Shown here: positions 28,662 to 35,057 of the stretch, in pieces | How positions within the stretch are numbered: position 1 is the first letter of the stretch | How the letters are laid out: every line of letters begins with the position of its first letter | Assembly (NCBI GenBank): GCA_004299145.1 | Contig: SCQD01000305.1 | Location: 1 to 44,699, forward strand | From: Methylococcaceae bacterium | Lineage (GTDB): Bacteria; Pseudomonadota; Gammaproteobacteria; Methylococcales; Methylococcaceae | Length of the DNA stretch: 44,699 nucleotides | Direction of reading: 5' to 3' | Program-made: the position numbers and the translations under genes | Notes under the pieces: generated by a model | Seen by the model: only the letters and a program-made list of their open reading frames with translations | What the model was told of the DNA's origin: nothing | Databases searched by the model: none

Positions 28662-30956
28662 TTAGTTAGGGTATATACAGGCTATACGATCCATGCCGCT
28701 AGTCAAGCCCACATAGCGCTGAACGCCGGCCCAGGCAAACGGCAGACCGGCGCTGGCCAGCGATAAATAGCCGTTCCAGACGCGCGGCCAGATGGCGGCA
28801 ACGGCGTCGGGACCGCCCTGGCTTTGCAGTTGCGCCATGTACAGCATAATGGCTACACGCGCCAGGGCGGCGTGGCCGGATGCCAGGTTGTCGATGGACA
28901 GGTGCAGCTGGATGATGGTGGGGTCGATGCCGTAATGGCGCAGGGCGTCGATCAACTGCATGTAACCGGCGCCCAGGCCGCTGAGTTCTATCGCCAGGTT
29001 CAGGCCGAGAATTTCCGGGAAGTAGCGCTCGGGTTGCAGGCCGATGGCCAGGAGGTAAGTGGGCAGCACGAAAGCGGCATCGCACAGGCTGGGGTGTTCG
29101 GCAAATTCGAGGCTGGAGACTTCCGGCAGGCGTATGTCCAGGTTTGCCAGTAAACGCCGGTAGACGTTGGCGTGGTGGTGCTCGGGCCGGCCGCAGCCCA
29201 CTTCGTCGGCAAAAATCCGCAACAGCCGTTTGCGGATTTCGTCTTGCGCGGGTTCCGCCGTCGCCAGGTTGGCCAGCCAGCAGCCGTCCAGCAAAATCGC
29301 CGGCGCCATTTGCCGGATGCCCCAGACGTACAGCTCGCGCGGCAGTTTGGGCCGCCCCGACAAGGGCCGGTAACGCGCCATTTCGCGCTGGTAGATGGCG
29401 TCCACCCGCTGAAAAAAAGCCTCCGGTTCATAGGCAAAAGCGCGCCGCAGCCTGGGTTGCAGCGGAGCCAGCCAGCGGGTGCGGGCCAGCACGGTCTGGG
29501 CGTAACGGGCAGCGGCGGGCAGGCTGTCCGGGTGGTTTTCGCTGTGGAGCAGGCGATGGAAGAGATGACGGGCGTCGTTGTGTTGCGCGGGAGTTGCCGG
29601 CTGAGGGTTTGGCCGGCAACCATCGTCCTGAGTGGGTGCCGCACTTCCGGTAGCGGGCTCGCTTTGTAGGGTACGCTGTGCGTACCGTTCGGCGCCGTCG
29701 AAGGTACGCACAGCGTACCCTACATCGATCAGTTCAGCGCTGTCGAAGGTACGTGCAGCGTACCCTACATTGATCAGCGCGGCAGGGGCGTTGTTTTCGG
29801 TCAACCCCTCATTGAATTGCCCCTCTTCCAGTCTTTCTCCGGTGGCGGAAACCGGCAGGTCAGCCGCCCCAACTTGAGTGCCACCGGGGTTTTCTTCCTG
29901 TAACCAAGCACGCAACAACGCTTGTTCTTGCTCGTCGAACACGCCGTACATGGCGCCGCCGAATGCCATGGAGCGGCTGAAGCGGCAATGCTCCATGGCT
30001 TGCAAGTTTACATAGGGCGATTGGCGCAAAGCCGAACGTAGCGCCGCCCAATCGCCTTCCGCCAACCAGCGATCCAGCGTTTTGCCATGCAGTTCGACGC
30101 GCCCGTGATGACCCAAAGCATACGGCAACTTGCGCCGTAACACGGCTGCAACGGGTTGCAGCGGGTTGAGGGGCTGCGTCAGCGCTGGTTGCAGTGCCTG
30201 GAGCAACGCTTGCTGACCATGCCGATACAAAGCGCGGCCACGCTCCACGCCGGGCAGGCCGCTGTAGGGCAGCAGCGCGGGCAGGTGTTTGGTCCGCAGT
30301 GCCCGTAGCCGCCGGCAATAGTCGTCGGGTAAAGCGTGGCTGCGCAGCTGCCGCTCCAGCCAATCCAGCCAGCCATCATCCTGGCAGTAGTCCAGGGTAA
30401 AGCCCAGGATTTCGCCCAGGCGTTCGGCGGGGAAGCAGCTTAACGACAGGATCAGGCAAGGCAGCAGCCAGACGGTATTCCCGGCGGCGTCGGGAGGGTA
30501 GGCTGCCTGCGTTCCCATGGCCGAAAATGCTAAATCAAGCTCTGCTGATAAGTGTAGGGTACGCTGTGCGTACCGTTCACTGCCATCGAAGGTACGCACG
30601 GCGTACGCTGTGAAGTGGGTTATCAAGGCGCGGTATTGCGCTGCCGGCGACTGATTGGGGGTATCCAGCCCCACGGCATCCAGGTAAGCGGCAAACAAAG
30701 CCGAGTTGACGGACTGATGGCCTTTGGCCGGGTGGCTGATGCGGCGCAGCCAGTCCCATTGCAGCAAAGCGGTGGGGGCGTAGCAACGCAGCACGGTATT
30801 CAGTCGGTCTGGTTGCAATACGTCGCCGGGTAGCGCCACCGGTGGGGGCGGCGGCTGGCCCAGCGCGTCTTCCAGCAAAGCGCGCGCCGCTTGCTGTGTG
30901 GTCTCATCGGCTTCAGCGCGCAGCAGCTGCGGGAATAGTCGGCGCAATTCGTTCAT
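28662..30956 (-). CDS. Haem-oxygenase-like diiron (iron-containing redox enzyme) family protein with repeat insertions
   Basis: 764 residues from ATG 30956, which overlaps the carbamoyltransferase gene's end by 44 bases. The C-terminal ~250 residues match the iron-containing redox enzyme (haem-oxygenase-like) family. Candidate metal ligands are Glu585 and His593-595 (DEVGCGRPEHHH), Glu657 (LAIELSG), and His685, Asp689 and His695 (LHLSIDNLASGH). The N-terminal half is helical and may be a second, degenerate copy of the same fold. Two stretches (residues about 115-134 and 396-430) are encoded by family-D palindromes and read ERYAQRTL. Related enzymes cleave C-C bonds or oxidise N in natural-product routes. 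The partner here suggests a carbamoylated product, by inference. Confidence 0.75.
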   Translation of the reverse strand: MNELRRLFPQLLRAEADETTQQAARALLEDALGQPPPPPVALPGDVLQPDRLNTVLRCYAPTALLQWDWLRRISHPAKGHQSVNSALFAAYLDAVGLDTPNQSPAAQYRALITHFTAYAVRTFDGSERYAQRTLHLSAELDLAFSAMGTQAAYPPDAAGNTVWLLPCLILSLSCFPAERLGEILGFTLDYCQDDGWLDWLERQLRSHALPDDYCRRLRALRTKHLPALLPYSGLPGVERGRALYRHGQQALLQALQPALTQPLNPLQPVAAVLRRKLPYALGHHGRVELHGKTLDRWLAEGDWAALRSALRQSPYVNLQAMEHCRFSRSMAFGGAMYGVFDEQEQALLRAWLQEENPGGTQVGAADLPVSATGERLEEGQFNEGLTENNAPAALINVGYAARTFDSAELIDVGYAVRTFDGAERYAQRTLQSEPATGSAAPTQDDGCRPNPQPATPAQHNDARHLFHRLLHSENHPDSLPAAARYAQTVLARTRWLAPLQPRLRRAFAYEPEAFFQRVDAIYQREMARYRPLSGRPKLPRELYVWGIRQMAPAILLDGCWLANLATAEPAQDEIRKRLLRIFADEVGCGRPEHHHANVYRRLLANLDIRLPEVSSLEFAEHPSLCDAAFVLPTYLLAIGLQPERYFPEILGLNLAIELSGLGAGYMQLIDALRHYGIDPTIIQLHLSIDNLASGHAALARVAIMLYMAQLQSQGGPDAVAAIWPRVWNGYLSLASAGLPFAWAGVQRYVGLTSGMDRIACIYPN
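28671..28687 (-). promoter_or_regulatory. Putative vapBC operator/-10 region
   Basis: GTATA...TATAC inverted half-sites (plus-strand GTATATACAGGCTATAC) lie 20 bases before the vapB ATG and include TATA-like boxes. VapBC complexes usually bind such AT-rich palindromes. It is inside the last codons of the diiron gene. Only the position and symmetry support it. Confidence 0.4.
29666..29768. repeat. Family-D palindrome plus an extra right half inside the diiron gene
   Basis: A full copy (arms 29666-29686 and 29703-29723) is followed by a duplicated right arm (29748-29768) with the shared linker ATCGATCAG / ATTGATCAG. The encoded peptide on the minus strand is NVGYAARTFDSAELI then DVGYAVRTFDGAERYAQRTL. 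Confidence 0.9.
30554..30611. repeat. Second family-D palindrome inside the diiron gene
   Basis: The left arm is perfect (30554-30574); the right arm (30591-30611) has a few changes (GGTACGCACGGCGTACGC). It encodes AYAVRTFDGSERYAQRTL near residue 125, in the same frame as the other coding copies. Confidence 0.88.
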
Positions 30957-32727
30957 AGGGAGGTAATGTTGCTGCGGTTTTTTCGGCAAGGTGTGGCTTG
31001 AGCAGCAACACGTCACCCAGCGCCAGCGCGTCCACGCCGGTCGTCAAAAACATCGCCAGCGCGTCTTCCACGCTGTGGGCGATGGGTTTGCCCATCACGT
31101 TGTAGCTGGTGTTGAGCAGCAGCGGCACCTCGGTGAGGGCGTAAAATTCGCTGAGCAATTCGTGAAACAGCGGATTCCAGGCCCGCTTCACCGTTTGCAA
31201 GCGGCCGCTGCCGTCCACGTGCACCACGGCGGGCACTCGCGCGCGCACTTCCGGCAAAAACGTCAGCGTGCGCTCCATATAAGGCGATTCCTGATAGTTT
31301 TTGAACCAGGCCGGGCCGTGTTCGTGCAGGATGGCCGGGGCAAACGGGCGGTAGCTTTCCCGGTATTTGACGATGGCGTTGAGGCGCTGCGCCATGTCCC
31401 TGGGCCGGGGATCGGCCAGCAGCGAACGGTTGCCCAAGGCGCGCGGGCCGAATTCGGCGCGGCCTTGCAGCCAGCCGACGACGTGTCCTTGCGCCAATAG
31501 CTGCGCCACGGCCGGGGCGATGACGCCGGGCAGGTGCCTGGCGTGCAAACCGCTGTGAGCCAAGACATGGCTCATGCTGTCCGGCGACAGGCCCGAGCCC
31601 AGGTAAGGCGATAACGGTGGTTCAGGCAGGGGCGCGTCGGGGTGGTCGTCCCGAAACGCCAGCCAGGCGGCGCCCAGCGCCGTGCCGTCGTCCGCCGGCG
31701 CCGGCGGCACGTACAGGCTTTGAAAAGGCGTGCGCGTCAGGATCTGGCCGTTATACGCCGAGTTGAGCGCGCAACCGCCGCCCAGCGCCAATTGGTCGCT
31801 GCCGGCGATTTCGTGAAAGCGTCCCAGGATGTGGCTGAGCGTATCGGCAAAATAGCGCTGTCCGGTGTGGGCGAGGTCGGCGGATTGGTGCGGTGGAGCG
31901 CTGCTGGCGCGGCGGTAGCGCTCCAGGCGTTCCAGCGCTTCGAAAAAGCCTTTGCGCTCATGATGCAGCGCCAGTCCGTCGCGGCGCACCATGCCGCTCA
32001 ATAACCGGTACAGGTCTTCATCCAGCTGGCCGTATGGCGCCAGGCCCATGACTTTCCATTCCTCACCCGCCATCCAGTCGAAGCCGCACAGCTCGGTGAG
32101 CTTCATGTAATAAAACCCCAGGCTTTCCAGGCCACGGGAAATAGCCAGCGGGCGGAGGTGGCCATTTTGATAGCGGTAGCAACCCATCGAGCCCTGTTCG
32201 CCGTAAGAGTCCACCACCAGGCAGGCGGCTTCGGCGTAAGGGCTGCCGTAACTGGCGATGGCGGCGTGGCACAGGTGATGGTCGTAGTGGCGAAAGTGCA
32301 GTTTTACGGCAGGAAATTCGCGCGGCATCAGTCTTGCCAGATTCACCCCGGCCCGCCGCAGCGCGTTGCTCTGGCAGGACAGCATGTGGTGCAGGGTCGG
32401 GGTGTCGAGAAAAGACAGCAGCCGTTTGAGGTCGGGGCGCAACAATCCACAGGCGGAAAAATAGCCCAGCAACCCCATGACCCGCTCATACAAAGGCCGT
32501 TGCCGGCGCCAGTTGAACGCCACCACCAGTTCGTCGGCGTCGCGGCAAAAGCGGCGCAACAAGCGCGGCAGCAGGTAGAGATTATCTGGTTCGCAATTCA
32601 GCGCGCGTTTGTACTGCAAGGGCCGCTCGGTGGCCTCGGCATACAATACCGTACCGTCGTCCGCCACGATCGCCAGCGCCGGGTCGTGGTAGGTAACGCA
32701 CAGGCCGATGTAATAGCGTTTGCTCAT
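30913..32727 (-). CDS. NodU/CmcH/TobZ-family carbamoyltransferase
   Basis: 604 residues, full length for O-carbamoyltransferases, which make carbamoyl-AMP from carbamoyl phosphate and ATP in a Kae1-like domain and transfer the carbamoyl group in a second site. The N-terminal IGLCVTYHDPALAIV, metal-binding HHLCHA (His150/His151 and His154), LVVDSYGEQGS and LGGGCALNSAYNGQI are present. The C-terminal domain has GRAEFGPRALGNRSLLADPR, YRESYRPFAPAIL and LNTSYNVMGKPI. The acceptor is unknown. The 3' end overlaps the diiron gene, so the two are translated together. The start codon is only 9 bases downstream of a hairpin terminator and has no clear ribosome-binding site. Confidence 0.92.
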   Translation of the reverse strand: MSKRYYIGLCVTYHDPALAIVADDGTVLYAEATERPLQYKRALNCEPDNLYLLPRLLRRFCRDADELVVAFNWRRQRPLYERVMGLLGYFSACGLLRPDLKRLLSFLDTPTLHHMLSCQSNALRRAGVNLARLMPREFPAVKLHFRHYDHHLCHAAIASYGSPYAEAACLVVDSYGEQGSMGCYRYQNGHLRPLAISRGLESLGFYYMKLTELCGFDWMAGEEWKVMGLAPYGQLDEDLYRLLSGMVRRDGLALHHERKGFFEALERLERYRRASSAPPHQSADLAHTGQRYFADTLSHILGRFHEIAGSDQLALGGGCALNSAYNGQILTRTPFQSLYVPPAPADDGTALGAAWLAFRDDHPDAPLPEPPLSPYLGSGLSPDSMSHVLAHSGLHARHLPGVIAPAVAQLLAQGHVVGWLQGRAEFGPRALGNRSLLADPRPRDMAQRLNAIVKYRESYRPFAPAILHEHGPAWFKNYQESPYMERTLTFLPEVRARVPAVVHVDGSGRLQTVKRAWNPLFHELLSEFYALTEVPLLLNTSYNVMGKPIAHSVEDALAMFLTTGVDALALGDVLLLKPHLAEKTAATLPPYERIAPTIPAAAAR

Positions 32728-32736
32728 GATGAAAAC

Positions 32737-32769
32737 AAAAAAGGCCGGATAAACATCCGGCCTTTTTTT
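32737..32769. terminator. Bidirectional intrinsic terminator between cytochrome c and carbamoyltransferase genes
   Basis: A-tract, GGCCGGAT, loop AAAC, ATCCGGCC, T-tract: a textbook hairpin with A/T runs on both sides. It should stop transcription of the cytochrome c gene, yet it lies immediately before the carbamoyltransferase start on the same strand. Confidence 0.88.
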
Positions 32770-32819
32770 AAACCCGTAACATCAAAGGGTTGCCCGCCGT
32801 ATTGCGGCGGGTGCACCGC

Positions 32820-33161
32820 TTATTTGCCTTTTTGCAGGAAGGCGATGAGGGCGTCCACCGCCTGATCTTCGCTCAGACCGGCGGATTTGACATTCGGCAG
32901 GCCCATGATGGTTTCCATGGCTTTCGGCATGTTGTTGCGGCCGTTGACCAGCACGCCTTTGAAATCGTCGCGGGACATCTTCTTGACGCTTTCGAACAGG
33001 TTGGGGTTGGAAGCCATGTCGTGGCAGGTGCCGCAGCCGCGGCCGAATGCGCGGTTGTAGATTTTTTCGCCGGCGGCAGCATCGCCTTCAGCCATTGCGG
33101 CGCCAACAAACATCAGACCGGAAACCAGGATAGCGCCCTGCAGGCATTGTGCAAATTTCAT
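32820..33161 (-). CDS. Small periplasmic c-type cytochrome
   Basis: 113 residues with a signal peptide (hydrophobic 8-22, cleavage likely after AMA-24). There is one haem-binding motif, CGTCH (Cys43, Cys46, His47), and Met78 in GRNNMPKAM is the likely sixth ligand, so it is a class I cytochrome c. The conserved end DAVDALIAFLQ is the C-terminal helix. AAAGGTG precedes the ATG by eight bases. Its electron partner is not indicated by the neighbours. Its transcript should end at the hairpin at 32737-32769. Confidence 0.9.
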   Translation of the reverse strand: MKFAQCLQGAILVSGLMFVGAAMAEGDAAAGEKIYNRAFGRGCGTCHDMASNPNLFESVKKMSRDDFKGVLVNGRNNMPKAMETIMGLPNVKSAGLSEDQAVDALIAFLQKGK

Positions 33162-33340
33162 TGTTATTACACCTTTGAGTTAAAAAAGAATGGTGGTTGC
33201 GACTGCCGAGCATCGGTCCCCTGTCCGGGGTCGGCGTTCTATCGGCACGCTGGGCGGAAATTATTTCAGATTAGCGTCATCCCGGCAAACCGGCGTTGTC
33301 CACGTTCGCGCGCGCCGCACAGTGGGATCGTCGTTTCGTC

Positions 33341-33712
33341 TTAACGGGTGATCAGAAATATGCCCGCGATGATCAGTGCTATCCCCGCCAGGCGGCTGTG
33401 GCCCAGCGGTTCTGCGAAAAGCAGCATGGCGGCGAGCACGGTCAACACGATCGAGCTGGCCGCCATCAGCGGTGTGACGATGCTCAGCGGAAATGCACGG
33501 TAGACGATGATGGTCAGCCAGAAGCTGATGCCGTAAGACGCCAGGCCCAGCCATATCCAGGGATTGAACAGTTCCGCCAGCCAGCCGGGTGGTTTGGGTA
33601 TGGACAACCACGGATAACTGCTGTTGCCGGACTGCTTGAGCGCTATCTGCGCGGCAACATTGCAGAGAATGGCGCCAATGACCGCCCATAATTCACGTGG
33701 TATCGTCATCAT
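33341..33712 (-). CDS. Small DMT-superfamily transporter (EamA/ArnE-like)
   Basis: 123 residues with four transmembrane segments (LWAVIGAILCNVAAQIAL, WIWLGLASYGISFWLTIIVY, IVTPLMAASSIVLTVLAAMLLF, LAGIALIIAGIFLI). This is the size and layout of ArnE/ArnF/EmrE-type proteins that work as dimers. It overlaps the upstream GT2 gene by 20 bases. Such pairing with a polyprenyl-phosphate glycosyltransferase suggests flipping of a lipid-linked sugar rather than drug export. That assignment is contextual. Confidence 0.82.
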   Translation of the reverse strand: MMTIPRELWAVIGAILCNVAAQIALKQSGNSSYPWLSIPKPPGWLAELFNPWIWLGLASYGISFWLTIIVYRAFPLSIVTPLMAASSIVLTVLAAMLLFAEPLGHSRLAGIALIIAGIFLITR

Positions 33713-34661
33713 CTGTGGCTTGCCGTTTGATTAAATAAGTCGGACGTTGTTTCAATTCCAAAAACAGCGCGCCCAGGTAATGGCCGATTAAGCCAAGGCT
33801 TAGCATGATGGCGCCGCTGGTGATGAATAAAAAAATGATCAAGGTGGTAAATCCATCGGCTGCCATGCCGCTGAATTTTTGCAACAGGGTGATGGCGGCC
33901 AGCAGCACGCCGAGCAAAATCACCGCGCCGCCCAGCCAGATGATCAAATACAAAGGCGCGACGGAAAAATCGGTCAGCGCGGTCACGGCATAGCGCAGCA
34001 AGCGCAGGCGGGTCCAGGCGGATTGGCCACCGCCGCTGCGTGGTGCAACCGCAAAATGGATTTGCGCGGCGGGATAGCCCAGCCAGTTCACCAGGCCGCG
34101 AAAAAACCGGCGCCTTTCCGGTAGTGCGCAATAGGCCTGCACCACTTCCTGGTCCAATAATTTAAAGTCGCTGTGATTGACGATGTCGTGCCCGCTGGCC
34201 CAGTAAAACAAGCGGTAAAATCCTTCAGCAAATAAGCGAGAGCTGAAGCTTTCGTTGCCGCGCTGCTGTTTGACGGCATTGACCACTTTATGCCCCGCCT
34301 CCCACAAACCCAGCATGGCGCCGATCAGGCTGGGCGGGTGTTGCAAGTCGCTGTCCATCACCAGCACCGCATCCGCCGCATCCGCCGCTTTAAGCCCCGC
34401 CAAAATGGCCGCTTCCTTGCCGAAGTTGCGCACAAACTGTATGCCTTGTATTCGCTTATCCTGACTTTCCAGGGATTGTATCACTAAAGGCGTATCGTCC
34501 TGGGATCCGTCGTCGACCAAAATCAAAGAAAAATGATATTGATCGGTTAAGTGCTGGTCTTGCAGCGCTTGCAGGATGGTCTGGATGTTTGCGGACAAAC
34601 CGGGCGCTTCGTTGAAAACCGGTATGACCAGCGTGATGGACTTTGGGGCGGGTTGGGTCAT
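33693..34661 (-). CDS. GT2 polyprenyl-phosphate glycosyltransferase (DPM1/ArnC/GtrB-like)
   Basis: 322 residues. The GT-A domain has ITLVIPVFNEAPGL, VDDGSQDDT, FGKEAAILAGLKAA and the metal site DSDLQHPP. The C-terminal part has two transmembrane helices (LIIWLGGAVILLGVLLAA, IIFLFITSGAIMLSLGLI) and a basic tail. These enzymes transfer a sugar from a nucleotide donor to undecaprenyl phosphate on the cytoplasmic face. The overlapping DMT gene probably flips the product. The final glycosyltransferase and acceptor (lipid A, O-antigen or teichoic-like) are not in the window. Confidence 0.9.
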   Translation of the reverse strand: MTQPAPKSITLVIPVFNEAPGLSANIQTILQALQDQHLTDQYHFSLILVDDGSQDDTPLVIQSLESQDKRIQGIQFVRNFGKEAAILAGLKAADAADAVLVMDSDLQHPPSLIGAMLGLWEAGHKVVNAVKQQRGNESFSSRLFAEGFYRLFYWASGHDIVNHSDFKLLDQEVVQAYCALPERRRFFRGLVNWLGYPAAQIHFAVAPRSGGGQSAWTRLRLLRYAVTALTDFSVAPLYLIIWLGGAVILLGVLLAAITLLQKFSGMAADGFTTLIIFLFITSGAIMLSLGLIGHYLGALFLELKQRPTYLIKRQATDDDDTT

Positions 34662-34761
34662 GGTAAAAGATCGAGGTCGCTAGGTTTTAATGTCGGCGTT
34701 GCCGCACAATAACCCTGACGCAGCACCGCATTGCTGCTATAAAACACTGGCAAGCCGTGTT

Positions 34762-34871
34762 GTAACCGTTCAGTCCTCCTCCTTTAATCCCCGGCACCCT
34801 CGCTTCGCTCTCCCACCGGGAGAGGGCTAGGGTGAGGGCCTTAAAATAAAGGGGGGGGGCTGAACGGTTAC
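34762..34871. repeat. Inverted-repeat element enclosing a family-C repeat and a G9 tract
   Basis: GTAACCGTTCAG (34762-34773) and its exact complement (34860-34871) flank a family-C copy (34795-34840: CGCTTCGCTCTCCCACCGGG, AGAGGGCTAGGGTGAGGGCC). Nine consecutive G lie at 34851-34859. This occupies part of the 396-base divergent gap between the GT2 and RTX genes. No clear promoter was found in the rest. Confidence 0.75.
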
Positions 34872-35057
34872 GCCGTGTTTGTATCGGATGGGGTGCAGAC
34901 AATTACTCTCCCTGTGCGTGGTTTGAACGCCGGCGCGTGCCGGGTTTATACTCAAAACCCGGGATAAACGGCAAAATTTCCCATTCCATGGTGAAGCAGT
35001 CGATTGTTCATCAATGTATCCGCTGGATTAATTTTATACTTTTCATGAGGCGAACCA

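Noticed and set aside
29632-29877. Plus-strand frame of 81 codons with repeated CAYRSAPSKVRTAYPT-type peptides
   Set aside because: This is the other open frame of the family-D palindrome, antisense to the diiron gene.
28662-30956. Frameshifted or split gene in the diiron locus
   Set aside because: The odd stretches at two places suggested frameshifts at first, but they are in-frame repeat insertions and the frame is continuous.
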